The notes beneath the pieces were generated by a model. The model worked only from the letters and a program-made list of their open reading frames with translations, was not told where the DNA came from and did no database searches. DNA of 64,000 nucleotides from Kitagawia praeruptora (Eukaryota; Streptophyta; Magnoliopsida; Apiales; Apiaceae): assembly GCA_037693485.1 (NCBI GenBank), contig CM075348.1:29878501-29942500 (forward strand). The letters are read 5' to 3'. The first letter of the stretch is position 1; each line of letters starts with the position of its first letter. Positions 10,989 to 23,059 of this stretch are shown piece after piece. Both the position numbers and the translations under genes were made by a program.

Positions 10989-11560
10989 TCTATACTATTA
11001 TATTAAAGCCGAAAGATTGAAAGTTTGGTCGGTTTGGTTTTCGGTTTGATTGTCCTAATTATTAAAATAAATAATGACATAATATAATTAATGGTAATTA
11101 GTCATTACCATTTTCACATCTACTTTTTAGTTTAAGATATTACCTTTTATAAAAACATCAATCGTACCATATCTTCAAATTATTAATATTATCAATCGTA
11201 CCATATCTTCAAATTATTAATATTTCATTTCTAATTAAAATACGTTATTTTTTTAAAACTAATCTTAAAATCATTAATGTACACCGAAAAATACAACATC
11301 ATATTACCGTTAGATTTTTAGTATTTAATAAAAACAGTTAGATGTAATTATAAGGTACATTTAATGATTAAATTACTTTATTAGATATTCAAGGTGCGAA
11401 TCCCATCAACGACATATTTAATTTAAAATTTTATTATATAAATTTTAAATCATGCAAATTATTTATTAAATTTACTTCAAATTTTATTAAATTAATATTA
11501 AAATATTTGATGATATCATTCAGCTCACTACTGTTAACTTCTTAATTTTTTTGCAGAATC
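10989..11560 (+). mobile_element. Possible non-autonomous Helitron
   Basis: It begins TCTATACTATTATATTAAAG after an A/T site, the usual start of many dicot Helitrons. It contains 'gcgaatcccatcaacgacat' and 'accgttagatttt', which recur reversed in the Helitron-like region at 61195-61310. I do not see a clean CTRR end, so the right limit is a guess. Confidence 0.4.
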
Positions 11561-12097
11561 CGTCTTCTACGTGGTAACTGCATAGGTATAGTTGATGTGT
11601 GCATGAGGTGTAGCTGATGTGGATAATAAAGATACAAACACTTTTATATCCAAAAAAGACAAAGGCAGTAGCCATTTGAGATGCCTTATTTTATTACAAT
11701 TTTTTTAATTTATTATTGTATATTTTTTGTTTTTAAAATGGAATGTTTATTTTTGTGTGATTACTTTTATACTTATATTTTGGTTGAAAAAAATAATAAG
11801 TACCTTGTTCCACAACTAAAAAATAATGTAATAAACATATAAATAGAAATTATAATTACAAATGTTTGATTTGAAAGAAAAAAAAAAGTTTCTCTTAGAC
11901 ACAATGACATGAATAAATGTGTAAAAAATTCAAAAAGTAATATGGGGTTAAATGAAATTGTAAATTAAATAATTTCATCTCATTTTTTGGGTTATACATT
12001 AGTTTAGACATATATGGCCAAAACATAAATTCAACTAAAAATTGAATTTCATAAATTAAAAACATGAACAATCATATTAAATTTCATATATTATTAT
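11561..12097. other. AT-rich flank of Tat-2
   Basis: No coding sequence or repeat is recognised. It ends with ATTAT (12093-12097), the left TSD of Tat-2. Confidence 0.5.
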
Positions 12098-12543
12098 TGT
12101 CAGGACTCAAAATATGCCTCGGTCACACCAACCTTCGGTATGCCAGGAACAAGTTTCAGTAACTCCTGCAAAGAGAAGAATGCGAGGGAATTACCCCCCG
12201 ATTCACCTCCGGTGTGAGAATCAGTAGAATGTGATGGAAACGTAAACGTAAAGCCTTATGTAAACCAGTGTATTTCAGAGTGTGTGTGATTGTGTTTATC
12301 ACCTGACAATTGAGTCTATTTATATTGTGTCTAGGAGTATACCGTTGTTGATTCTCTTGATTCTCAGTTATGGAGGGCAATAAATGTTTAAGGCGTTACA
12401 CTGATAATGGTCGACTGTTTCATTAGCGACTTCGGACGGGCTGATCGGATGGGCTTAATCCTTTCACGTAGATCCAAAGGTAATGAGCCCAAAGGCTTTA
12501 TTGGATTGGGCCCCAAATACTTATAATATTGGGACCCCTAACA
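12098..12543 (-). repeat. 3' LTR of Tat-2
   Basis: 446 bp, TGTCAGGACTC at the left and CCCCTAACA at the right on the plus strand. It holds 16 bases near 12480 that the other LTR lacks, and a TATA-like word on the minus strand at about 12317-12326. Confidence 0.95.
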
Positions 12544-12558
12544 TGTCCCCGGGCTTCG
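12544..12558 (-). other. Polypurine tract of Tat-2
   Basis: The minus strand reads GAAGCCCGGGGACA directly before the 3' LTR. Confidence 0.6.
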
Positions 12559-12751
12559 GTCGGTTTGGAAATGAAACCGAAGCCTATCTTATCCGAAGAG
12601 CCTAGTCGATCGGTACCTTTTCCTTGAAGGCGCGTCTTTTGAGGCGACAGTTGTATTCAATTTACATCCCTTTTATTTAAACGGTGCTCCACGTGTCATC
12701 ATCTGGGACAGGGATATTGAACCGTCTATACATCGTAGCCATTCATTTCTG

Positions 12752-12760
12752 TATATATAT
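12752..12760 (+). promoter_or_regulatory. TATA-like box of the Tat-2 antisense gene
   Basis: TATATATAT lies 19 bases before the LARD-1 insertion point at 12779. The remaining aORF leader resumes at 19541. It is inferred to be the aORF promoter from its position between the LTR and the leader, as in Tat-3 at 54692-54699. Confidence 0.45.
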
Positions 12761-12779
12761 TCATGTCCTTGTATCTCGC

Positions 12780-14164
12780 TGTTATGCAAAATCACGCAAG
12801 CGTACGTGGTCACAAGTAATATATAAGGTTAAGTCCAAATTCGTTCCCACAGGGATCAAGTTATGGTTCTATTCAGTAAATATGCCTATGCAACAATGTA
12901 TGGTTATTATGCACTGCTAAGACAATAACAATATTGGGTTTATTAAACTAAATTAACTAAGACACAAATTAACAAAACTAAGAATTAATTAACTAACAAG
13001 AGTTAAAATCTAATTACGTCTGCAAGAGTAAACATGGAATCCTAACTTCATTAAATACTTTGCTTAGATCTGACGCCTTTAATCACTATATGCAATGGTT
13101 ATGATATCTGATCGGATAACACGAAAAGAGTAAAAGTTACCTCTCGGTATACTAGTACCAATCTACACATACATCCACAAAAGAGATAGAAGATGAATAG
13201 GCACCTATTATGTTTAGACCCTATATCTCTATAGAATTTGAAAACATAAAGGTTGAAGCACAAGTTATCCACTTAGATCACATAGGGTAGCATATTATCT
13301 CTAATCATGCCACAAATCATGATGTTAAAACATCAACCTATCCTATGCTAGCATGGCAAGTTCTAAATCTCAAGATCCACTCTCGTTTAGCAAGAGATTA
13401 ACAAATTAGATGTTAGCTACGCATCTAAATTCAATAAGCACAACCATACGAGGATATCAGATATACATCACACACAGATCTTTAAAGCAATCAAGATACT
13501 AAAGCTCCATAAATAACTCCGTTAGAATCCCATGACAACGATTAGTTCATAATCGAACCTCTCGTCATCATGGGATCTGATGAAACCATGATAAAAACAA
13601 AGTATGAAAATATACAAATAAATCTAAGTGATTGATATGTAATAGTTCTATTCCTAATGATGATGATCTTCCTCCTAATACAATTTACAAGGGTTGGATG
13701 TGTTTATATAGGCTCTAGACATCTTGCCCAGCAAAAAAATACCAAAACAGAATTATAATAGAATTTCTGCAAGATACGTTTCCTAAACTGATTCTGTTTT
13801 TTAAGGGAAATTCGTAGCTGACTTTTCTTCTGTTTTCCAGAGCCGTTCCAGACGTAATTGGGCTTCTGGACCACCTTAGAATGATAGAGAATCTCGTTAT
13901 CTTCGCGTGGACTGCTTACGGGCTGAAAACAGACTTATAGAACTCAAGATATGGCCCAAACAGTGAATCTCTCGCGTGCAGCCCAATAAATCCGAATTTT
14001 AATAAATTAAATCTCCAAAAACGACAAAAACATCCACCATAATCAACATCCTTGTAAATCTGCACAACTAAACAAAATACATCAAAACTACAAGAAACTT
14101 GAGCCCAAGACAATCAATTTAAGCCGATTTAGAATGTTCCAAGTGGATATAAATCCACTTATCA
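12780..14164 (-). repeat. 3' LTR of LARD-1
   Basis: 1385 bp, TGTTATGCAAAATCACGC at the left and CCACTTATCA at the right on the plus strand. A TATA-like word (TATATAAACA on the minus strand) is at 13702-13711. Confidence 0.95.
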
Positions 14165-14178
14165 CACCCCCAAACTTA
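14165..14178 (-). other. Polypurine tract of LARD-1
   Basis: The minus strand reads AAGTTTGGGGGTG directly before the LTR. The same tract occurs in LARD-2. Confidence 0.75.
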
Positions 14179-16200
14179 AACCGATGCTTGTCCTCAAGCA
14201 TAAACAATTACAACTAACTAACTAACTAGTACCACTTCCGTAGGTGATCACGGTTGCATTTGGCATATGCAACAAGCCCTTTAAACCCCTAGGCAGCCCT
14301 AGTGGACGAGTAAGGTCTCGTGAGGGCCTATAGCGAATGTACCCACAAAATCCATATAACCTAATGCAATGCAATGCATGAATGCAACTAATATGAAAAT
14401 GCAATTAATCTAATCTACCATACCTTCAAATCCTCTCATGCCATATCAACTTTAAGAATCAAAGTAAATACACAATGTCTTGGTGTCGAAAGTGCAAGTA
14501 TTCACATAGTCTACTCAATGAACATGCATAAGTTCTCACAAGTCCATGTCAAGTGTAAGAATAAGTTAGTAAACATGCTAAGCCTACAAGAGCACATCTT
14601 TGAGACAACACTCGGGATCTCATACGCAAGAACAAGCAAACACTCACAATCCACTCACAAAAGAATATTCACTCGAGAACAAGGGTAAGTGTATCACTCA
14701 ATTCCAACAAAATCATAAACATGCTTGACATTTGGTATCAATCTAACTCTTAACACAACATACATCAATGACGATAATCAAAAGGTCTTTAATTGGGTTG
14801 TAACGGGGCTAGGGACAAGGTATGTCAAATAAGCCAAAACAGGTGAAGTGTCAAAAGCTAGTAAGTACCATAATACATCATACACAACACCATATTTCCC
14901 CCCACATAATCTTTATTAAAACAAACACTCGACTAGTCGACTGAAATAGGATTATAACAAACACAAACATGCTCTCATAATATTTTTTTCTTTTTTTTTC
15001 TTTTTTTTTTTCATTTTTTTTTCATTTTTTTTTCGAGAGCTAAATAGAACACAAACAATAAACAATAACAATAACAATGATCCCATAATTTATTACATAT
15101 GTCGACTTTCAAGTAAACAACCAAACCCAATTACAATATTTCCCCCAAAGTAAGACCAACAATAACCCCTCCTTGCACACCTTATTACTCCCGTAAGCAC
15201 TCTACTAGCCTTTGACAATGTGGGTTCAAATTAATGTAAGGCTAATACAAGAAAAAGGTCTAGGCAAGTAATGTGGTATGTCACCAAAAAAATAGGATTA
15301 AGCTCAACGGGTTAACTAATTGATCATGTAAACATGGTGTGGTAATATGGGAAAATATGCGGTTATTCCTATATGCCTTTATCATTTTAATCGTCAAATA
15401 ATGTCATGCGTTTCAAGAAAGACCTCAAACAACTGTTAGCAATGCAAACAATCCGTGGACACTCAAGCAAACGAATAAATTGCAAATAATATGCAATAAG
15501 GCTCAAAATCTCACTTGGTGGAAAAACATACTCAATCCCAAGCAAAAATCTCTCTAACGCACCTACTTGTATTCAAAGCATGCAAACTAAATCATCTTGC
15601 ACATATTCATGTCCTTCTAATCACTTACAACATTCAAAAAGTCTACTAGCTTCAACTTACTAGTGTATGTGTGTGCACAAGAACAAAGCATATCACTTCT
15701 CAATCAAAAGCGTCAACAACACAAAATTCCTATCAAGCATGGGTGCAAATGCAAACTACTATGAACTCACATGGTATACAAACATAAAAACAGAATGTCC
15801 TATATGAAACAAACGTAGATAACACAAACATAAATGCATAATTTACTACTACTAATATGCAAAGCATGAAATCCTATATGAACAAATAATACAACAACAA
15901 CTACTAATCCCTCAAACCACCCCCAAACTTGAAATATTCAATGTCCTCATTGAATGGAAGTAAATACAAGGGATAGCAGAAAACATACCTCAGCATCCTA
16001 GTCCTCCTCGGATGAATCTGGTGGAGGATATTGCACACGAGCTCCAGAGACTGACCACCTTGCCTGAATACTACAAAACCCACAATTGACAAGAACACAA
16101 ATTCGTAATAAAAATAAGATTAGAGAAAAAGATTTACCCAATACGAATCAAAGAGGTGAACTTGCAATTAATTCCTCTTTAGAATTGAATTTTAGAGATT
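14179..16200. other. Non-coding interior of LARD-1
   Basis: No substantial ORF. It matches LARD-2 (35870-35989 joined to 40675-42600) almost throughout. At 14290-14300 it holds 'gcagccctagtgg' uninterrupted, the empty target site of the CACTA found in LARD-2. A T-rich run lies at about 14985-15033. Confidence 0.8.
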
Positions 16201-16229
16201 TAAATAAAATAGAAGAGGAATTGGATTTG

Positions 16230-16233
16230 TATG

Positions 16234-16272
<39 letters not shown>

Positions 16273-16452
16273 GATAATAATAATAATAATAAAGATAATA
16301 ATAATAATAATAAAATAATAATAATAATAAAGAAAATAATATAATAATAATAATAATAATAACAATAATAAATAATAACTATAATAATAATAATAACAAT
16401 AATAAATAATAATAATAATAATAATATTAATAATAATAATAAGAAATAAGAA
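16230..16452. repeat. (AAT)n microsatellite in LARD-1
   Basis: About 220 bp of AAT units with a few interruptions (aaag, aac). The equivalent place in LARD-2 (42650-42835) is also AAT-rich, but with a different pattern. Confidence 0.9.
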
Positions 16453-16639
16453 TTAGAATAGAAAAAGGTTTAGAATTTTTGAAGAAAAGATGGGGGGTTT
16501 TGGAATAGAAATAGGATTAGAATAGGTTTAGAATGGGGGTATAAAAAGAATGGGGGAGAAAAAGATTTTTTTTTTTTTTTATCTATACACAGCAACACAC
16601 GGCAAGAGCTCACAGTAACATTCTGAAAAATTTCTCTCC

Positions 16640-16810
16640 AAGCTGCTTCACGCGCAAGTTGCCCGCGTGTGGGGCAACCTGCGCCACTTCCAGACACGCA
16701 GACGCTAGCTGCGCCTTACAGGGGCAAACTGCTTTCCTTCCAGTAACGCAGGCGCAAGTTGCGCCACAGGGGCGCAAACTGCCCTATAACGCAGCTTGCT
16801 CCTGCGTGAC
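16640..16810. repeat. GC-rich palindromic repeats in LARD-1
   Basis: Repeats of 'gcgcaagttgc' and 'gcgcaaactgcc' include the 15-base palindrome GGCGCAAGTTGCGCC at 16751-16765 (one-base centre). They sit just downstream, in element sense, of the gag-like ORF and beside long T runs (16827-16905). LARD-2 has the same arrangement at 43020-43195. Confidence 0.75.
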
Positions 16811-16979
16811 ACACTCAAAATTCGATTTTTTCTGTTTTTTTTTTTTTCTGTTTTTTTTTTTTTTTTTTTTTTTCACACAACACTCAAAATTTTTTTTTTT
16901 TTTTTACACTAATGCATGGGTTGCCTCCCACGAAGCGCTTCTTTAACGTCAATAGCTTGACGTTACTTCCAAGTTTCCA

Positions 16980-18005
16980 TTAAGGATGATAATAGTTCGC
17001 CTGGTCCTCTCTTCGCAATACTTCATCATCATCTCGGCGGCACACTTTTTGCTCCTTCTCCTTGCTTGACCTATTCAGGTAACAACCATGTCCTCTTCCC
17101 ATGCCTTCATCTGTTGACCCAAAATCTGACAATTTGTAGAACAACACTCGGGCTTCGCTTGAATATAATGGAGGAGGGTAAATGTAAATTGCTGAAGCCT
17201 TTGGTTCCTCAACGAGAACTTCCTCCATTGGCTCTAATGCGCTACCTCCATCTTTAAATTCTGAGACAAGTAGAAGACCTGCATCTTTCTCATGATCATC
17301 AACCTCTTGGTTCGCACATACCAATTCTTGAAATTTCTGTAGCCCAACAGTGTCTTCTAGGTTCGCACAAAACAATTCTTGAAATTTGCGTAGCTCATCA
17401 GTGTCTGTCTCAAATAGTGCCCTTTCCAAATCATCCACCTCACTAGCTTGATCAAATTCCTCACATGGCTTGTGAACATTCTCCTCCTCTTGGAATTTGT
17501 CTTCTTCAATTAAGCATGCAGTACCTTGCTCCAAGTCACCGGTATTTTCTGGAATTGCTTCTGGTATGAATTGCTGATTCTCTTGTTCCAAGACTCTCAA
17601 AACTTGAGCAGCTAATGTCCCCATAGATTTGATAAGCTTCTCATTATTCTCTGCAAGCATCCTAATCTCCTCCCTAATCTCCTTCAAATCATCATCTGAT
17701 TGATAAGTAGGAGTAGGTTGCTGATGTTGAAACTCTTCACTACCAAAGACATATGACATATCTGGAACATCTTGCTGGTACTGTTGAGGATAGTATTGAA
17801 AATATGGTTGTTCCTCATAACTGACATATGGATCAACTCCTCCGTAGTAACAATATTGCGAGGGATCATGAACACCCAAACACTGCTCACATGGCTGAGG
17901 CTGTTGAATACCACCTTGGTTGCTCCAGCACTGATACGTCTCATGTGCGCCCGCACATAGATCACAAACACTAGCCACCTGCTGAACTCCATAGTAAAAA
18001 TCCAT
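16980..18005 (-). CDS. LARD-1 gag-like zinc-knuckle protein
   Basis: 341 aa starting at an ATG about 150 bp after the PBS, as a gag would. Near the N-terminus are two Cys/His knuckles: C14-X2-C17-X3-H21-X4-C26 and C39-X2-C42-X3-H46-X5-C52. The first has the spacing typical of Athila-type gag. The rest is acidic and rich in Gln, Glu and Tyr, with a short repeat (LRKFQELFCANLEDTVG and LQKFQELVCANQEVDD). There is no capsid domain, protease or RT. It looks like the C-terminal remnant of a gag in an element moved in trans. The LARD-2 ORF occupies the same position but is clearly different in sequence. Confidence 0.65.
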   Translation of the reverse strand: MDFYYGVQQVASVCDLCAGAHETYQCWSNQGGIQQPQPCEQCLGVHDPSQYCYYGGVDPYVSYEEQPYFQYYPQQYQQDVPDMSYVFGSEEFQHQQPTPTYQSDDDLKEIREEIRMLAENNEKLIKSMGTLAAQVLRVLEQENQQFIPEAIPENTGDLEQGTACLIEEDKFQEEENVHKPCEEFDQASEVDDLERALFETDTDELRKFQELFCANLEDTVGLQKFQELVCANQEVDDHEKDAGLLLVSEFKDGGSALEPMEEVLVEEPKASAIYIYPPPLYSSEARVLFYKLSDFGSTDEGMGRGHGCYLNRSSKEKEQKVCRRDDDEVLRREDQANYYHP

Positions 18006-18133
18006 CTTTCTCTGACAAGTACCTGAAACACCAACGAACTACAAGAATAGATGAGAAAAAAAACAATCTGAGTCAGTGAACTCTAACGACCACTATTGAC
18101 AAGCACATAAACCAAAAATAAAACACCAATGAT

Positions 18134-18156
18134 CCCCGGCAGCGGCGCCAAAAACT
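18134..18156 (-). other. Primer binding site of LARD-1
   Basis: The minus strand reads TTGGCGCCGCTGCCGGGG near the 5' LTR, the PBS usual in Athila-type elements. Identical in LARD-2. Confidence 0.85.
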
Positions 18157-19540
18157 TGTTATGCAAAATCACGCAAGCGTACGTGGTCACAAGTAATATA
18201 TAAGGTTAAGTCCAAATTCGTTCCCACAGGGATCAAGTTATGGTTCTATTCAGTAAATATGCCTATGCAACAATGTATGGTTATTATGCACTGCTAAGAC
18301 AATAACAATATTGGGTTTATTAAACTAAATTAACTAAGACACAAATTAACAAAACTAAGAATTAATTAACTAACAAGAGTTAAAATCTAATTACGTCTGC
18401 AAGAGTAAACATGGAATCCTAACTTCATTAAATACTTTGCTTAGATCTGACGCCTTTAATCACTATATGCAATGGTTATGATATCTGATCGGATAACACG
18501 AAAAGAGTAAAGTTACCTCTCGGTATACTAGTACCAATCTACACATACATCCACAAAAGAGATAGAAGATGAATAGGCACCTATTATGTTTAGACCCTAT
18601 ATCTCTATAGAATTTGAAAACATAAAGGTTGAAGCACAAGTTATCCACTTAGATCACATAGGGTAGCATATTATCTCTAATCATGCCACAAATCATGATG
18701 TTAAAACATCAACCTATCCTATGCTAGCATGGCAAGTTCTAAATCTCAAGATCCACTCTCGTTTAGCAAGAGATTAACAAATTAGATGTTAGCTACGCAT
18801 CTAAATTCAATAAGCACAACCATACGAGGATATCAGATATACATCACACACAGATCTTTAAAGCAATCAAGATACTAAAGCTCCATAAATAACTCCGTTA
18901 GAATCCCATGACAACGATTAGTTCATAATCGAACCTCTCGTCATCATGGGATCTGATGAAACCATGATAAAAACAAAGTATGAAAATATACAAATAAATC
19001 TAAGTGATTGATATGTAATAGTTCTATTCCTAATGATGATGATCTTCCTCCTAATACAATTTAGAAGGGTTGGATGTGTTTATATAGGCTCTAGACATCT
19101 TGCCCAGCAAGAAAATACCAAAACAGTATTATAATAGAATTTCTGCAAGATACGTTTCCTAAACTGATTCTGTTTTTTAAGGGAAATTCGTAGCTGACTT
19201 TTCTTCTGTTTTCCAGAGCCGTTCCAGACGTAATTGGGCTTCTGGACCACCTTAGAATGATAGAGAATCTCTTTATCTTCGCGTGGACTGCTTACGGGCT
19301 GAAAACAGACTTATAGAACTCAAGATATGGCCCAAACAGTGAATCTCTCGCGTGCAGCCCAATAAATCCGAATTTTAATAAATTAAATCTCCAAAAACGA
19401 CAAAAACATCCACCATAATCAACATCCTTGTAAATCTGCACAACTAAACAAAATACATCAAAACTACAAGAAACTTGAGCCCAAGACAATCAATTTAAGC
19501 CGATTTAGAATGTTCCAAGTGGATATAAATCCACTTATCA
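18157..19540 (-). repeat. 5' LTR of LARD-1
   Basis: 1384 bp. Visible differences from the other LTR include one A fewer near 18507, and substitutions near 19066, 19110, 19128 and 19272. A TATA-like word on the minus strand is at 19078-19086. Confidence 0.95.
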
Positions 19541-19637
19541 CTCGCTTACTCTATTTGCCTTCTGGATTATTTTTGTGTGAGACCTCGGAGCAATCAACGG
19601 ACTTTCAACTTTCATCGTCGACCACTCTCTTTAACAA
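19541..19637 (+). other. 5'-UTR exon of the Tat-2 antisense gene
   Basis: This leader ends in a strong donor (AACAAG/GTAAGT at 19638). The intron 19638-19926 ends TTTTTCCAG, five bases before the aORF start codon. The 5' part of the leader is displaced by LARD-1. Confidence 0.55.
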
Positions 19638-19931
19638 GTAAGTCCATTTTTTACCGTATTTCCTTACATACGTTTTTCTTTTAAAAGTACTTTCTGATAA
19701 TACACTTAGTTTTCACAATGTGTTGAGTCTTTTCGAGTATCCGATTTATTTTTCTGGATTCTGAGTATAAGAACTTCTTTCGCCGTAGGCCCCCCTTTTC
19801 TTGGTCTTTTTCAATTCGTCGTTGGTCTATTCATACTCGGGGATTTCCTTTCGGCTGTAGTTTTTTATTTGCTTTTATCTTTCTGTCCCCGAGTATCGTC
19901 CTAACGACTTACCTTTCTTTTTCCAGATTCG

Positions 19932-21720
19932 ATGGTAAATCCTGAAATAGGCCCTTCGGGTCATGCAGTGGGTCATGTTCCTGCTTTGCTTTTTGAGGAT
20001 GGCACTGTATATGCTGCCGCCAATCAATCGTCGGTTTTGAGACAAGAAGACTTAGATATCTTTAGGGTTAGATTCGACTTTCCCGAAGGTTATCGCTGAT
20101 TTCTTCCCGATTCTACCGATCGTATATATGACACTCCGGGCATATCAGTCAATGATCAACCCGAAGAGATAGCCACCGGTATATTGGAGACTGCTTTAGT
20201 TTGTGGGCTCCGGTTTCCTTTGTTGCCTCTTATAAAGGTTCTTATGAGGGACATGGGTATCATATGAATGTTTTTCAATACCGATGCCTGCAGCACGAGG
20301 TGCCTCCTTTGTCGGTTCTTTTTTGGCACCACTATGATTTTCGAAAGAATGCCAAGTCTCCGGGTTTTTATAATATTACCCGAAGAGTGGGTCGCGCCGA
20401 TTGGGCGGCTACTAATTCCAGCAATAAGAAGACGCACGACCATTGGTGCTATGTCACGGGTCCTGGTCTTCATAGATTTTTGGAGTGGAAGGAAGTTGAG
20501 ACCGATAGAGTCAAGCTGAAAGCTCTTTCCGATGAAGAAAAACTTCTTTACCGAAAGCTTAATAACCCTTTAGTTCCTGATAACAAAATCCCCTTGTCTT
20601 CTACTAGAGATGGGGCTTGGCTGAAGAACATGATGGGTACTTTTAGTATTATTTTACTTCTTTGCCCCATAATTTTTAATAGCTGACCTCCTTTTATTGT
20701 TTTTCTTTCAGTGTCTGCAGCGGCCGATATGAGGAGGAGAGCGGTCGAAAGGAAGGCCTTGTTAGCTGGTGGCCCTGAGAGCATTTCTCAAGGGCATGTT
20801 GCTTCGAATCCTCAAGAGGTGGAGGCTGCTCTGTCGGTGCAAGAGAGTACGCCAATGCAGACCGAAGGAGTAGAGATCCCTGCCATTAACACTGTTGCTG
20901 TGATCTCTTCGGATTCTCCCGTATTGGATGGAGGCAAGTCTGAGAAGAAGAGGAGAACCGATGATTCAATTCCGGTTTTGAAGACTTATCGACCTTCTTG
21001 GGGTTTAGTGGACACTGATTCCTTTGGTGCTCCTACTCCGAAGCCTGCTAAGGAGCTATGCCAGGACTTGTGCAGTTCTTTTATTTTTCCAGCCGATCGT
21101 TCGGTTTATGATGCAGCTCCTACTGTGGAAGCTTGTGAGAACATACTGGGCCACCTTAGTTTGGTAAGTTCCCTTTATAAATATTTTTCTTTTTGTTTAT
21201 CCGTTTCGGTTCTGATGCCTTTTGTGGTGCGTTTTCAGGCCGTTCCTTGGGCTACCGCTGTGACCGAAAAGGTCAAAGATCAGGCTGCCATTATTCGGGG
21301 ATTCCACGCAGAGATTGGTTCTCTAAAGGATAAGGTTGGTCCTTTGGAAAGTCAGGTAAAAAAGTTTGAGGATCTTCTGACTGAGTCTCAGCGAAAAGAA
21401 GGTCTTCTTCAGCAAAAGAAGACCGATCTTATCCTTCGGAATGACACCCTGATTGGGGAGAAGCAAAAACTGACCGAAGACAAGGAGGCCGATCGATTGG
21501 AGATGCGCCGTTTAAGGAAAGAACTGAAGAAGGCGAAGAAAACCATCTCTCGATCCGAAGATAGGGTTTTTCAGTTGGATATGATGATGCTGTCATGGCT
21601 GCTCACAAGGCATGTCTTGACTATAAGCAAATCCTTTTCAACCCTGAAGACGATCCAGTCTTTCGTCTAGAGGTCCCTGATGTGCCTTTGGTCATTTCCT
21701 CTGATCCTGATTCAGAATGA
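19932..21720 (+). pseudogene. Tat-2 antisense aORF (putative gypsy-type transposon domain protein)
   Basis: This gene lies downstream of pol on the opposite strand, as the additional ORFs of Retand/Ogre-type Tat elements do. The likely start is the ATG at 19932 after a 5'-UTR intron. Exons: 19932-20636, 20712-21163, 21239-21720; introns 20637-20711 and 21164-21238 have GT-AG ends. Exon 1 corresponds to the 'gypsy type transposon' (Transposase_28-like) domain. The last exon encodes a coiled coil (about 21250-21560). It is broken by a TGA near 20098, a frameshift near 20200-20260 and another near 21580, after which the true frame ends with an acidic tail at 21720. Its function is unknown in the family. 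Confidence 0.72.
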
Positions 21721-22379
21721 TGTAATTTAAACTTTGTGTATTGAACTGATTATGCCTTCGGGCGTTCTGATGTAACTATGCCTTCGGGCTTTGATTGCTG
21801 AATTTTTGTTTCCATAATCAATTTGTTCCTTAAATAACTTTTTTTTAAAGTCATTTTCCCTTGGAGAAATTTTCGGAAATTCAATGCTTCGGGCGAAGTC
21901 GAAATTCAATGCTTCGGGATTTTTCATCCTTGTAATTTTTTTCTTTATTTGGAGCATCGAGTCTTTTCGGGCTCAAGTCTTCGGACATTCGAAGTATTAA
22001 GTCTTTTCGGGTGAAGTCTCTTCGGACATTGCCTCGTGTTTCCCCCGAGTCGCAGTTCGGCCGAAGGATTCTTCTTTCGGTTTTGGGCGAATCCTGCCTC
22101 CCGAAGACCTTTTGGGCGGACTGGGACTTAGTTACTCGTGCCATGGCAAATATCTCTTCTCATACAAAGGATTTATTTTTTTTAATTTTTTTTGAATGCG
22201 GAGACTCTTAGTATTTCCCCCCATTTAATGGTGGTTTGACCGCTTCTTTTCTTGGGGAGACACGTTCCTTGATCTTAGGCAGACGTTGTTCAAGCGGCAC
22301 TTCATTAGGGCTGTTAATTTCTTTTATAAATATATGCTTTCACTCGCAGTTTACTCCATCTTTTATCTTGTTCAAAATT
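21721..22379 (+). other. 3' region of Tat-2 aORF, first copy of a duplicated segment
   Basis: Rich in 'cttcggg' words. The block 22015-22140 (from 'tctcttcggacattgcctcg' to 'gggactt') recurs at 23360-23472, marking the end of a tandem duplication. No gene is supported here. Confidence 0.7.
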
Positions 22380-22516
22380 TTCTCCATTCTTTCTCTGATT
22401 TTCATCAAACACTAGGTTCTTCGAACTCATCTTGCGAATAATCAGTAAGTATGTTCTGGTGTTTGTCTCTTTCATATTGATATGTAACTATTAACACTTT
22501 TTCCCTTTTGCTCCAG

Positions 22517-23059
22517 TGTCGAGTCGATCAGAAATGAGGAGGAGAGCAGCAGAGAGACGTGCTAAGAACATGCCAACTGCTAGTTCCTCTATTCCTCCTT
22601 CCTCCCCGAAGGATGTTCCTCCGAGTATCTCAGAGAAGAAAGGTCGTGTTGAGGAGAAGGATACGGCCAAAGCCACTACCAACCTTTTGGGGCATCTTTC
22701 TCTGGTAAGGAGTGTTTTTCTCACCGAATTTATTTTTGTCTTATACATGGTTTTTAATTCACCCCTTTTTTTTTCAGGCTACCCCTTGGGCCGCTTCTGT
22801 GTCCGAAAAGGTGAAGGATCAGGATCTCCTGCTTTATCACCAAGGGAAGCAAATTCCTTCGTTGGAGAAGGAAATTAAGGAGCTGAAGGCCAAACTTTCT
22901 GCTCCTCGGACAGAAAATGCTGAGCTTCTCCATGAGAACGATGCTTTGTGGTAGCAGAATGACAAGATGATGGCCGATACTGAGGAACTGCTCGACTGGA
23001 TGGCAAACCGAAAGGTCGAGCTAAGCCAGCTGGGGGAACCGGATAGTGCAGTCCCTTGA
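22517..23059 (+). pseudogene. Second, partial copy of the Tat-2 aORF 3' half
   Basis: Two exons, 22517-22704 and 22778-23059, match exons 2 and 3 of the upstream aORF in sequence and splice position. Both copies have MRRRA.ER after the acceptor, a donor after GHLSLV, and PWA..V.EKVKDQ at the next acceptor, then a coiled coil. An upstream leader with the donor at about 22444 is also present, so the copy has its own 5'-UTR intron. An in-frame TAG at 22952 truncates the coiled coil; the frame otherwise continues to TGA at 23059. The Transposase_28-like exon is absent. Confidence 0.7.

Larger units (their letters stand above)
12780..19540 (-). mobile_element. LARD-1: young non-autonomous Athila-like LTR element
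   Basis: LTRs 12780-14164 and 18157-19540 are flanked by CTCGC on both sides (12775-12779, 19541-19545). PBS and PPT give minus-strand polarity. The 3992-bp interior encodes no protease, RT or integrase, only one gag-like ORF with zinc knuckles. I count about five to seven differences between the LTRs over 1384 bp, so the insertion is recent. It is nested in the leader of the Tat-2 aORF. Its backbone is homologous to LARD-2. Confidence 0.95.

Noticed and set aside
13916..14113. 65-aa frame repeated at 19292-19489
   Set aside because: It lies inside both LTRs of LARD-1; duplication is due to the LTRs and no protein family is recognised.
16230..16452. Periodic AAT array considered as a CRISPR-like or regulatory array
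   Set aside because: Simple microsatellite in a plant retroelement; no spacers.
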